64,000 bases of DNA from Siphonodentalium dalli (GCA_032622095.1 CP136069.1:18737326-18801325), one strand, 5' to 3'; counted from the stretch's first letter, positions 47,180 to 58,848 are shown. Numbers and translations: made by a program. The notes: generated from the letters alone by a model not told the origin.

Positions 47180-50100
47180 AGTAGATCATACATAGATTTA
47201 CACCCAGAGAGATCAGTAGATCATACATAGATTTACACCCAGAGAGATCAGTAGATCATACATAGATTTACACCCAGAGAGATCAGTAGATCATACATAG
47301 ATTTACACCCAGAGAGATCAGTAGATCATACATAGATTTACACCCAGAGAGATCAGTAGATCATACATAGATTTACACATAGAGAGATCACATTCCACCT
47401 GTAGATCATACATAGATTTACACCCAGAGAGATCAGTAGATCATACATAGATTTACACCCAGAGAGATCAGTAGATCATACATAGATTTACACCCAGAGA
47501 GATCAGTAGATCATACATAGATTTACACCTAGAGAGATCACATTCCACCTGTAGATCATACATAGATTTACACACAGAGAGATCAGTAGATCATACATAG
47601 ATTTACACCCAGAGAGATCAGTAGATCATACATAGATTTACACCTAGAGAGATCACATTCCACCTGTAGATCATACATAGATTTACACCCAGAGAGATCA
47701 GTAGATCATACATAGATTTACACCCAGAGAGATCAGTAGATCATACATAGATTTACACCCAGAGAGATCAGTAGATCATACATAGATTTACACCCAGAGA
47801 GATCAGTAGATCATACATAGATTTACACCTAGAGAGATCACATTCCACCTGTAGATCATACATAGATTTACACCCAGAGAGATCAGTAGATCATACATAG
47901 ATTTACACCCAGAGAGATCAGTAGATCATACATAGATTTACACCTAGAGAGATCACATTCCACCTGTAGATCATACATAGATTTACACCCAGAGAGATCA
48001 GTAGATCATACATAGATTTACACCCAGAGAGATCAGTAGATCATACATAGATTTACACCCAGAGAGATCAGTAGATCATACATAGATTTACACCCAGAGA
48101 GATCAGTAGATCATACATAGATTTACACCCAGAGAGATCAGTAGATCATACATAGATTTACACCTAGAGAGATCACATTCCACCTGTAGATCATACATAG
48201 ATTTACACCCAGAGAGATCAGTAGATCATACATAGATTTACACCCAGAGAGATCAGTAGATCATACATAGATTTACACCTAGAGAGATCACATTCCACCT
48301 GTAGATCATACATAGATTTACACCCAGAGAGATCAGTAGATCATACATAGATTTACACCCAGAGAGATCAGTAGATCATACATAGATTTACACATAGAGA
48401 GATCAGTAGATCATACATATATTTACACCCAGAGAGATCAGTAGATCATACATAGATTTACACCCAGAGAGATCAGTAGATCATACATAGATTTACACAC
48501 AGAGAGATCAGTAGATCATACATAGATTTACACCTAGAGAGATCACATTCCACCTGTAGATCATACATAGATTTACACCCAGAGAGATCAGTAGATCATA
48601 CATAGATTTACACCCAGAGAGATCAGTAGATCATACATAGATTTACACCCAGAGAGATCAGTAGATCATACATAGATTTACACCCAGAGATATCAGTAGA
48701 TCATACATAGATTTACACCTAGAGAGATCACATTCCACCTGTAGATCATACATAGATTTACACCAGAGAGATCAGTAGATCATACATAGATTTACACCCA
48801 GAGAGATCAGTAGATCATACATAGATTTACACATAGAGAGATCACATTCCACCTGTAGATCATACATATATTTACACCCAGAGAGATCAGTAGATCATAC
48901 ATAGATTTACACACAGAGAGATCAGTAGATCATACATAGATTTACACCTAGAGAGATCACATTCCACCTGTAGATCATACATAGATTTACACCCAGAGAG
49001 ATCAGTAGATCATACATAGATTTACACCCAGAGAGATCAGTAGATCATACATAGATTTACACCCAGAGAGATCAGTAGATCATACATAGATTTACACCCA
49101 AATATATCAGTAGATCATACATAGATTTACACCTAGAGAGATCACATTCCACCTGTAGATCATACATAGATTTACACCCAGAGAGATCAGTAGATCATAC
49201 ATAGATTTACACTCAGAGAGATCAGTAGATCATACATAGATTTACACATAGAGAGATCACATTCCACCTGTAGATCATACATATATTTACACCCAGAGAG
49301 ATCAGTAGATCATACATAGATTTACACCCAGAGAGATCAGTAGATCATACATAGATTTACACCTAGAGAGATCACATTCCACCTGTAGATCATACATAGA
49401 TTTACACCCAGAGAGATCAGTAGATCATACATAGATTTACACCCAGAGAGATCAGTAGATCATACATATATTTACACCCAGAGAGATCAGTAGATCATAC
49501 ATAGATTTACACCCAGAGAGATCAGTAGATCATACATAGATTTACACCCAGAGAGATCAGTAGATCATACATAGATTTACACCTAGAGAGATCACATTCC
49601 ACCTGTAGATCATACATAGATTTACACCCAGAGAGATCAGTAGATCATACATAGATTTACACCCAGAGAGATCAGTAGATCATACATAGATTTACACCCA
49701 GAGAGATTAGTAGATCATACATAGATTTACACCCAGAGAGATCAGTAGATCATACATAGATTTACACCCAGAGAGATCAGTAGATCATACATAGATTTAC
49801 ACATAGAGAGATCACATTCCACCTGTAGATCATACATAGATTTACACCCAGAGAGATCAGTAGATCATACATAGATTTACACCCAGAGAGATCAGTAGAT
49901 CATACATAGATTTACACCAGAGAGATCAGTAGATCATACATAGATTTACACCCAGAGAGATCAGTAGATCATACATAGATTTACACCCAGAGAGATCAGT
50001 AGATCATACATAGATTTACACCCAGAGAGATCAGTAGATCATACATAGATTTACACCCAGAGAGATCAGTAGATCATACATAGATTTACACCCAGAGGGA

Positions 50101-50673
50101 TCAGTAGATCATACATAGATTTACACCCAGAGAGATCAGTAGATCATACATGGATTTACACCCAGAGAGATCACATTCCACCTGTAGATCATACATAGAT
50201 TTACACCCAGAGAGATCAGTAGATCATACATAGATTTACACCCAGAGAGATCAGTAGATCATACATAGATTTACACCCAGAGAGATCAGTAGATCATACA
50301 TAGATTTACACCCAGAGAGATCAGTAGATCATACATAGATTTACACCCAGAGAGATCAGTAGATCATACATAGATTTACACCCAGAGAGATCAGTAGATC
50401 ATACATAGATTTACACCCAGAGAGATCAGTAGATCATACATAGATTTACACCCAGAGAGATCAGTAGATCATACATAGATTTACACCCAGAGAGATCAGT
50501 AGATCATACATAGATTTACACCCAGAGAGATCAGTAGATCATACATAGATTTACACCCAGAGAGATCAGTAGATCATACATAGATTTACACCCAGAGAGA
50601 TCAGTAGATCATACATAGATTTACACCCAGAGAGATCAGTAGATCATACATAGATTTACACCCAGAGAGATCA
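47180..50673. repeat. Minisatellite, 35-bp unit, 95 copies, with 10-bp spacers
   Basis: The unit begins GTAGATCATACATAGATTTA and ends CACCCAGAGAGATCA. Variants carry CACCTAG, CACATAG or CACACAG. The 10-bp word CATTCCACCT is inserted between units at 17 places, making 45-bp units. Subtracting these and two single-base deletions leaves 3325 bp, exactly 95 units. The last stretch before the right edge (50184-50673) has 14 almost identical units without a spacer. No frame is open through the array. It lies inside the RasGAP-like intron. Confidence 0.97.
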
Positions 50674-50907
50674 TGTTCCACCTGTTCCAAAACTTGCCGA
50701 AGGTCCGATTAGGAACAATATAACATGGAAAAGGTTATGAAAAAGTAACGCGGGTAATTTATTTCTCAGTCTATACCTTATTATTACCACTTTAGAGAGC
50801 ATTCTCTTGTAGATTAACTGTATATTTTACCCACACAATAAGATTCCATAATTTTAAGGAGAGTTGACAAGATTCGAGCGGCCGGCGTTAATGAACCTTA
50901 CTTTTCG

Positions 50908-51138
50908 TTAACCCTTTGAGTGCCAGGTCGATTTTTGTATCAACCCATATACCCTGTGCCAATGCATTCTCTTATATATGCGAGTCGACCATAGGTCGCC
51001 TCCCATATCTAAGAGAATGCATTGGCCTAACAATTATTATTTATTTATTTTTTACAATTTTAATAATTTATTCTTATATTCTTATTCTTATTTTGTAGGT
51101 TTAGGGCCGATGAGATCGGCCCCTGGCACTCAAAGGGG
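50908..51138. mobile_element. P1 MITE, right TTAA lost
   Basis: Left TTAA and both inverted ends are present, but CAAAGGGG is followed by CCCGGCACC rather than TTAA. One hairpin module at about 50952-51027. Confidence 0.87.
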
Positions 51139-51259
51139 CCCGGCACCCACTTCCAGTTTAGTTCCTGATCATTACTGTCTCTAATTTAATGCATGAAGAT
51201 AACTAGTCGCTTTAATAAACTTTTCAGTGTAAAACATAATAATGGAATTGCACGTTATT

Positions 51260-51410
51260 CAAGCCTGCAAATAGTGTGTCTGTCATTTCTAGATTGAGGT
51301 CCCCAGAGGGTGAATTTAGTGATGCTATCCCTCACAGTGGGCTAGCACAACCAGGTTCACCCTCTGGGGACCTCATTCTGCAAAAGACAGACACACTATT
51401 TGCAGACTTG
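51260..51410. mobile_element. Family E MITE, single-hairpin form
   Basis: Ends CAAGCCTGCAAATAG / CTATTTGCAGACTTG, located just 3' of the 51448 exon in the gene's direction. No clear duplication. Confidence 0.9.
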
Positions 51411-51447
51411 CCATCAGCAAGAATTTTTTTTTTTTAGATCAACTTAC

Positions 51448-51566
51448 TGCTATCTTGGAAGGAGTTGATGGTTGCTCATCCTCCATGTTGTCCTCTTCAA
51501 CTGTGGATGGAACCAAAGGAACGCTCCCTCGTCTCTCATCAGACGTCACCTTCTCGTAGGAAGAGT
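51448..51566 (-). CDS. Upstream exon of the same RasGAP-like gene
   Basis: On the minus strand the exon is bounded by an acceptor ending attttcag and a consensus donor gtaagt. It is 119 nt: two bases completing a codon, then 39 codons. The other two frames contain stops. The peptide is acidic and Ser/Pro-rich (SSYEKVTSDERRGSVPL, later EEDNMEDEQ), ending STPSKIA. It leaves phase 0, matching the phase 0 start of the exon at 28412-28509. The joined STPSKIA-SFFKN resembles the TSPFKVPGFF stretch of human RASAL2 as I recall it. It probably belongs to the disordered N-terminal region before the PH domain. The exon supplying the first base of its first codon lies at higher coordinates and was not identified. 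No signal peptide or membrane segment is visible. Confidence 0.75.
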
Positions 51567-52213
51567 CTGAAAATAAAAACAACAAAGGGTCAAATTTGTG
51601 CCTTTGACGGACCCAAACTGTCTCCCTTGATGACTCGGTAAGACCGCTGCTACCGACGACCTTTTACCCACATTTGGTGGACTTCCGCGATATTAAGATA
51701 TATACTAAGTGAGCAGAGCAACATGCTGCCCTTGTTAAAGACACAAAATATCTATTAAAATTTGTGTAATTTCGTACCTTAAGTTAGGAAAGTCCCACCA
51801 GAAGCAAAGAACTATATTGCGAAATGGTGTGATTTGGTTCTCTGATTATTTTAAAAACACAAAAGTATAAATGCACATGAACGACAATGCATGACAACAC
51901 GCGTGGCAAGTCAAACACAAGAGTTCTAATTTGCTGCAATTTTGACGAGTAGCTTGTGAAAATCGTCAACAAAACTACCGCTCTGATCCTCCATTCTGTC
52001 ATTAAGTTTTTAGTGTGGGAATTGTTCTCAAAGCACATAGGAAATATGACTTTCGGATGACCGGTTTTCGGCATTTTTGCTGGAAAACCCCAAGATAAAT
52101 ATAGAAACCACAACTAGTACCTAGCCGATGATAGTCAGAAAGGCAGTATGACTGGTGCGCTCTGGTAGAGATTGTGACAGTCCCTCAGTTTAGCACCAAG
52201 AGACGAGTCCTAT
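51567..52213. other. Intron 5' of the 51448 exon
   Basis: Unique sequence. The 109-codon minus ORF (51784-52113) has no domain or splice context that I trust. Confidence 0.4.
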
Positions 52214-52672
52214 CAAGTCTGAGTTTAGTGTGCCTTTCATTTGCAGAATGAGGTCCCTAGAGGGTGAATTTACTGACGCTATCCCGCATAGGGGGCTAGC
52301 ATCACTAAATTCAACCTCTGGGGACCTCATTCTGCTTAGGCCTTGTCTTCTCTGAAAAGTTTCTTTATTATCAAATCTCTATAGAAACTTCTTCACTTAG
52401 ATTCTATTTCTTTTTTAGTTTAGTTTTTCTATATCCCCAAATTGGCAGACGACACTTTGCATAATCGAGGTTCCCAATGGGTGTACATCACAACATTCAC
52501 CATTTGGGAACTTCAATCTGAGTCTATGTCTCCCATAGCATATGAGGCCATGCAGAATGAGGTCCCCAGAGGGTGAATTTGGTGATGCTAGTCTGCTATG
52601 CAGATAGCGTCACTAAATTCACCCTCTGGGGACCTCATTGTGCAAATGACAGACACACTAATCTCAGACTTG
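52214..52672. mobile_element. Family E MITE, full length
   Basis: Ends CAAGTCTGAGTTTAG / TCTCAGACTTG with both hairpins and the full centre. Confidence 0.92.
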
Positions 52673-52680
52673 AGCCCAGC

Positions 52681-52896
52681 TACAGTAATGCTCTAATTAA
52701 TCGACCCCTTAACCACAGCAGAATTATGGGTAACTTTTCAGGATTTAGTCGGAAATATGGCTTGTTGCCATTCATCGGAAAGCTCTCGGGGAGAGCTTTC
52801 CGATGAATGGCAACAAGCCATATTCCGACTAAATCCTGAAAAGTTACCCATAATTCTGCTGTGTTTAAGGAGTCGATTAATTAGAGCATTACTGTA
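52681..52896. mobile_element. Family A MITE, full length
   Basis: Near-consensus; starts 8 bp after the end of a family E element. Confidence 0.93.
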
Positions 52897-53161
52897 TTCC
52901 TCTGGTGGAAGTTGTTATATAAGAAATTACTTACAGATCGATTGGGGTTATTGGATTTTGACGGACAGAGTAATTTAACAAAGTGTATGCATCCCGAAGG
53001 AATTCACATGTACTTTGTTTAATTAGTTTGTTTAATTACTCTGCTGGTCAACTCCAATTGATCTGCAAGTCATTCCTTATAATCATATACCAGTATATTT
53101 TAATTAATAAATTGAACAACTTTTCAAAACTACCACAACAATTGTACTAGTAAGTAACATA

Positions 53162-53267
53162 TACAGTAGTGCTCAAAGTAATCAACTCCTTAACTGCAGC
53201 AGAATTATGGTAACTTTTCAGGATTTAGTTGGAAATATGGCTTGTTGCCATTCATCGGAAAGCTCTT
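53162..53267. mobile_element. Family A MITE, left arm only
   Basis: Runs from TACAGTAGTGC to the centre AAAGCTCTTGGG, with no right arm. Confidence 0.88.
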
Positions 53268-53335
53268 GGGATTTTTTATTTACGTAGAATATTGTTGAAT
53301 TGCTTGGAAAATTCAGGTTGACTCAATACTGTCGA

Positions 53336-53530
53336 CTAGGAATTTGAGAACATTTGGGCTTGGGATATTGCGCCCCCATACCTGTAACAGGTATCAAAAC
53401 AGCCATGGATATTTCCCTGGCATGTGTAATTCACTTCTTTCATGGGGGGATATTTATAGTCAGTCCAGGTTAATGTCCGCCTGACTTCACAGACTTCATC
53501 AATGATAAATTCACATTGAATTCCTATCAC
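53336..53530 (-). CDS. Cys-containing open stretch, hypothetical
   Basis: About 64 codons are open on the minus strand with five Cys residues (QCEF, EVCEV, YTCQ, GCFD, TCYR). The string NIHGCFDTCYRYGG overlaps a possible donor, CAG followed by gtatgg. It lies 5' of the 51448 exon on the same strand, so it could belong to the same transcription unit, but no convincing acceptor or similarity is seen. Confidence 0.2.
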   Translation of the reverse strand: MIGIQCEFIIDEVCEVRRTLTWTDYKYPPMKEVNYTCQGNIHGCFDTCYRYGGAISQAQMFSNS

Positions 53531-54646
53531 GTCAGCTTTATGTCAAATAGCGCATGCTTTATAAGACTTACGACAAAAAAATACAGCCACCATGCCTCGC
53601 AAGGATCATTGAATCTTAAATCAAGACAAAAATAACGCCACTTGAACACTAGAAACCTCATATCATTTTAATCAAATGCCAATAAAGATCAGCAAAAATC
53701 CATTTTCAATCTCAAAATCACAAATCAAGCACAAATTTCGTTTGCTTTCTTTCAAAGTTCAACAGGATCTTTGTTGTTATTGATTTTAAGCCGACCTCCG
53801 ATGTTCAGGCGGAATATTGATTTTGAGATTGTAGGAGCTAATATTTTTTTTGATTTATTGAAAGGCCTATAATGTCGTTTCGGAATTCAGAAACAGTTGT
53901 TCGCCTGAAGCTTAAAGTGTCATGACAGACTCCGCGTCATGTCTCGTCATTGTGCATATCGATCAGTCGTTGTCTCATTCTCTTTTAAAGTCATTTTTCC
54001 CCGCTCCCGACTGTCATGACAGCCCTGTTTAGATGTGTATTATTGGAGATAAATTTCTTCTCATATTAAAGGGACATATGGCATTCGAAGTAGGAAAAAT
54101 GGGAAAAATATTAAAATTCGCAAAACCATCACTAAAAAACATGGAAAAATAGATAAACTTTATTTTTATTGTTGATAAACTCTCCAATGAAGAGATGTCG
54201 CATTTTAAATATACATAATGACACAAATTTGTTATTGGGTTTGTTGAAGGCCAAACGAGATACCCAGCCTCGAGTTCTATCCTTCCGCGATGGCACAACT
54301 GTTTATTACACGTCATCCGTTCTAGAATTTGTGCATTAAAAATTAGACTTACAAGGTTTATTTAGGCACATACAGCCCTTGTTTTGTCATGTATGATGAT
54401 GCTTTTAGTTTATAGTTCCGGTTTCATCATTAAGGCGAATGTAATGCATGTCATTTGACGACAACGAGATGCGTGTGGAACGTAGGTACTTCTAGGAACA
54501 AGAGTGTAATAAAACATATTATGTAAATAATACTATTACAGTGCTAGCCATTCTATCAACAACATTTGATCAAATTCTAATTAAATCGCAAAGGTTTATG
54601 TTACAAAGGTCAGGGCAAAATGATATGAGTCATAAACTGAAGTTTG
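53531..54646. other. No gene seen
   Basis: Unique sequence; TGTCATGACAG occurs twice (53919-54022). Upstream exons of the RasGAP-like gene could lie here but none was identified. Confidence 0.45.
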
Positions 54647-54654
54647 TTCAACCA

Positions 54655-54805
54655 CAAGCCTTGAAATAGTGTGTCTGTCATTTGCAGAATGAGGTCCCCA
54701 GAGGGTGAATTTGGTGATGCTAGCCCGCTATTCGGGGTAGCATCACCAAATTCACCCTCCGGGGACCTCATTCTGCAAATGACAGACACCCTATTTCAAG
54801 GCTTG
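54655..54805. mobile_element. Family E MITE, single-hairpin form, 8-bp target duplication
   Basis: 151 bp, one large palindrome, flanked by TTCAACCA at 54647-54654 and 54806-54813. Confidence 0.95.
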
Positions 54806-55372
54806 TTCAACCACTATAGTACCACTAAATTCAGAATATAAATTCTCCAATAAAGGTGATTACACATTTTAAAAATTTAACTGATTCTTATGCCTAATTT
54901 ATTAACCAGTTGAAATACAACCAGTTGCTTTTTATCCTGAACAACACCATGCATATATCCCTCAAGTTAACCGCCTACATTACATTAATTAAGAAGAGTC
55001 AATTAATATTTACAAATTCCCCATCTCTGGTTTACTGTGTGTTACATATTTTCTATCAGTATCACAGAAGCCAACTCTCTGTCCTTGAGATGTTCACCAA
55101 GATACAGGGATATGTCAGACTTGTGTGTGTCTATGTTGTGTGAGATTTGGGTTGGGGCTAAAAAGGAGCTTGGGTCGAATCAGGGAGGGAAGGGAGTTCA
55201 AAGTGGGCAAAAGTTTTTTACAAACAATATTACCACTAAATTCAGAATATAAATTCTCCAATTAGAAAACAATTAAAGATTATTACAATTTGGCCAATTC
55301 TTATGCCTTTTTAACCAGTGGAAAACAAACCAGTTACTCTTTAGTGTGAACAACATGAGATATCTCCTCTGG

Positions 55373-56010
55373 TTAAAGGGGTACTGTACCCCAATTTCAA
55401 TAAATTCCTGGTGACAATAGCTATCTAATATCAATATTATATTTTAAAATAACTAATTTGAGTCGATGATGTCTACTGAAAACCTTCCGGTTAACAGGCT
55501 ATCATAAAAGTAAAATTGAATTATTTAATATAAATCAATTTATGGCTGGAGTCATAAAATGGAGAATTATGCCATTACGAGTTACCGTTCTTGAAATCTC
55601 ATATGATGGGTGACTTTTATTGACGGCCGTTCGTGAACATTATTGAGTTGCAAACAAAACATGTTACCTGCAAAAGAAAGGCCCGCTATAACCGATTCGG
55701 AAAAAAACGAGAAAGAAACAAGATTCAAAGCGTCAAGTATTTTTATAGGGAGTGAGAATGTTCGATGAAAGAGATTGAAACAGCGAACAACGAACTTCCG
55801 GTTCTTCATGCGACCTGCATTTTCTCCGGTGAAGGTCAAAAACATGGCGCGTAGTTTGAAATCGTAATATTTTTGTTTCCAAGATCAATATTTTCTTCGC
55901 TAAATTAGGTTTATACGAAACCAGTAGAACGCGAACACAATCTAACTTGAAAGTTATTTCAGTGGGAGTAAATAAAAAATCGTCTATCTCTGTGTACAGT
56001 ACCCCTTTAA
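55373..56010. mobile_element. R MITE (TTAA, AGGGGTACTGTAC), long copy
   Basis: TTAAAGGGGTACTGTACCCC at the left and GTACAGTACCCCTTTAA at the right. The interior (638 bp) has no supported ORF. It lies, with the adjoining P5, inside one copy of a local duplication whose sister copy has a bare TTAA. Confidence 0.88.
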
Positions 56011-56405
56011 AGGTAATCAATCCAATTCGTTGGTCCCCATATAATTTGATTCCAACAACAACCACATTTTTTAGAAATGCCGCTTCAGTTATCAGAATCG
56101 ATTAATTGCCCAAAAATAATGCTAACCAATGTCAACTATAGTATAACATTGCCTGAAACGTGTTATTTATCAACATGTGTTTTATCGTAATTTGGTCTTA
56201 TTATCAACACAAAGCCCCTTGATTTTAGAGTTATCCATCTTCATCCACAATGGCTCATCGAATTTTTACTAATAAGTCTCAATGGTGAAAAATAATAGAT
56301 TTCAAAATTTGATAGGTGGGTTCCTAGACTCAAATCAAATATTATTTACCCCCGAATCCAAAAAAATAGTAATTGAGGGGCGCCAAATCGATTATACATC
56401 TTTAA
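56007..56405. mobile_element. P5 MITE, diverged, sharing TTAA with element R
   Basis: TTAAAGGTAATCAATCC at the left, ATTATACATCTTTAA at the right. Its left TTAA is the right TTAA of the R element ending at 56010. Confidence 0.85.
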
Positions 56406-56772
56406 ATTGCTTCCATTACATTGATTGAGAAGAGTCAATTAAAATGGTTTACTTTGTGTTACATATATCCAGTTCACAGAAGCCAACTGTCTGCCCATGC
56501 AATGTTCAGGGTTTATCTCAGATAAAGGAATATGTCTGACCATTGTGTTTATCGAGGGATTACTCACGAGCTCCGGCTCATGCGTTATCCCGGGTCATAC
56601 TCCGAGACAATGCCTACTCGCCAGTTTACTTAGAATGTAGAATTTGTTCGGCTTTGTATATGTTCGCCACTAATCTGATTGATTAGCGTATAAATCTAAT
56701 AGTCCTGCAGCCCAGGGGGTGTTTTGCTATCATATTAGGTCAAATTAGCTGCATATTGATCCTATATAGAAG

Positions 56773-57482
56773 CAATTTCACCTTTATTTGGCAAGATAGA
56801 TAGAAGTTAACCCTGTACGCACACCGAAACAATGACCTTTATTTAACTTGATATATGGAATTTAACCCTGTACATTTCACCTTTATTTCGCTAGATAGAT
56901 AGAATTTAAGATTGTACACACACCGAAACAATTTCACCTTTATTTGGCTAGTTAGAGTTTAACCCTGTACGCACACCGAAACAATGACCTTTATTTAACT
57001 TGATATATAGAATTTAACCCTGTGCATTCCACCTTTATTTGGCTAGATAGATAGAGTTAACATTGTGCGCAGACCGAAACGATTTCATATGCACACCGAA
57101 ACAATTTCACCTTTATTTGGCTAGAAAGATAGAGTTTAACCCTGTACGCACACCGAATCAATGACCTTTATTTAACTTGATATATACAGTTAACCAGGTA
57201 CATTTCACCTTTATTTGGCCTGATATTTAAGAGGTATAACCCTGTACGCACACCGAAACAATTTCACCTTTATTTGGCTAGAAAGATAGAGTTTAACCCT
57301 GTATGCACACCGAAACAATGACCTTTATTTAACTTGATATTTAGAATTTAACCCTGTACATTTCACCTTTATTTGGCTAGATAGATAAGAGTTAACCTTG
57401 TACGCACACCAAAACAATATCATCTTTATTTGGCTAGATATAGATAGAATATATATATGAAAGCACACCGAAACGATTTCAC
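56773..57482. repeat. Minisatellite with trimeric higher-order pattern, 13 units
   Basis: Thirteen units of roughly 41-69 bp each contain CCTTTATTT (CTTTATTT in the last) and usually CGCACACCGAAACAAT. Two subtypes differ after this core: GGCTAGATAG (G) and AACTTGATAT (A). Their order is G-A-G repeated four times, then a final G, with a super-period of about 156-174 bp. Confidence 0.92.
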
Positions 57483-57903
57483 AAGTAAAATTTTAGATAC
57501 CCTGTACGGCGTGTAAGCTGAATGCTTTTAGTTCTATACTAACATTTGATTGGTTTCATCAACTTAGGTATAGGATATATAGCTGTCTTAATGCCCTCCC
57601 TATTCACTGTAATATTAATGGATGATAGTCTGAAGATATTATCCATCTTAAAATGTTTTTCAAATCCATTCACCTCTCCCTGTTCATCTTCAATCCACTG
57701 TATACCCAAACATCGTCATCAGGTGTATGGGTCAGATATTTCCAGTTATAATCAAAAGATCGATTTTTTATTGCAGGTTGGCATATTCGCTATGCATGCT
57801 CCGACAATTTTTATGTAAGCCAGGAATGCTGGATATGCACAGTGGGTAGTTGTAGATTCGTGGAAAACCGATATTCATTTGGAACAAATTTACGAGAACG
57901 TTT

Positions 57904-58683
57904 TTTATTATGGGCATAAGGCAACAGCAATTTAATTGCTTGGTTTACGAACCCGCCGACAACTTTTTAAGGAAAATCGCAAAAACAAACTTGGCAATGG
58001 AAAATTAAAAATCACGTTGATACTCGCGAAATTCTTGATCTATTGCATTTCTAGTAATTCCTGACAGATATCTGTTAGATATTTGACTTATTATGGCATT
58101 GGATTCTCATTCTGGCGCATGTTCAACGTTTTTTATGTATCGTGTAGCAAGTGGCAACATCTGCGGAGTCCGGATTCCTACTTTTTGAATGGTGCGAAGG
58201 GGAATAATTCACTGCCGTATTTAATTACTGAAATCAAAACTGAAACTGTGAAAGCATGTCTGCTGATCGAAAGAATGTTACCTTTAGTGTTAAAATTGTT
58301 AACGTTTTATGGCAAAAACTAATAAATGTCTATTTAAATTCAAAGGTTTCTGACCTTATTAAGGACGTGGGTGATGAATAATTGTTATTAAAAGCCTTTC
58401 AGCCAAAACATCGTCTGCTGTCAATGACATTGGACACAAAGTATCTAATGATGTTCCGATGCAAGTTGTCTCTGGGTTCGAAGCAAAATACACTGTCAAT
58501 GAAGTTAATAAATGATATCTAAATGAATTCATGATGTTTAGTTCACCAGTGATCATGCGGGGAAAGTCGTCAAACAATATATGACCAAGGTTTTTTCTTT
58601 TCCCCCTCCTCCATCTATGGAATTTTTCTACGCATGTTCGTAAACCAAGTCATTAAATTAATGTCGCCTAAGCATTATAAATA
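57904..58683. mobile_element. Candidate TIR element of about 780 bp
   Basis: About 48-bp imperfect inverted ends, sharing CTTGGTTTACGAAC exactly. A 79-codon ORF inside (58083-58322, plus) has no recognisable domain. It directly abuts the fold-back at 58691. Confidence 0.55.
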
Positions 58684-58690
58684 AATAGAG

Positions 58691-58848
58691 GATATCTAGT
58701 GTTTTTGAGTGGATACCGAAAAATATGTCATGAGTGAGCGAGACAAATGTTTATTTTCGCGAGCGGCTTGCCGCGAGGGAAAATAAACATTTGTCGCAGT
58801 CACGAATGATATATTTTTCGGTATCCACTCAAAAAACACCAGATATTC
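58691..58848. mobile_element. Fold-back element
   Basis: Arms of about 70 bp: GTGTTTTTGAGTGGATACCG... and its complement, closing on CGCGAGCGGCTTGCCGCG. No ORF beyond the palindrome. Confidence 0.82.

Larger units (their letters stand above)
28510..51447 (-). other. Large intron (about 22.9 kb) of the RasGAP-like gene
   Basis: The interval lies between two phase-0-compatible exons and has GT/AG ends on the minus strand. It holds a 3.5-kb minisatellite, many MITEs and no other exon that I could support with splice sites. Absence of intervening exons is inferred from phase and from family similarity running across the junction. Confidence 0.65.
54825..56560. repeat. Duplication of about 400 bp, second copy split by R and P5
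   Basis: AATTCAGAATATAAATTCTCC begins near 54829 and 55231. The second copy continues after 56405 with TTGCTTCCATTACATTGATT...CACAGAAGCCAACT. Confidence 0.88.

Noticed and set aside
47180-50673. CRISPR array
   Set aside because: Units are contiguous with no variable spacers, the only insert is one constant 10-bp word, and the context is an animal intron.
4423-51098. Recurrent ORF peptide CQCILLYMRVDHRSPRIYKR on both strands
   Set aside because: It is the translation of the hairpin module, readable on either strand because the module is palindromic; it is not a protein family.
13471-52806. Recurrent peptide MRSPEGEFSDA...ASLNSPSGDLIL
   Set aside because: Translation of family E hairpins, not a gene.
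55160-55185. tRNA B-box-like GGGTCGAATCAGG
   Set aside because: Only a partial match and no A-box at the proper distance.
55582-56065. Minus ORFs of 87 and 110 codons
   Set aside because: They lie across the R and P5 MITEs and are not conserved in the other R copy.
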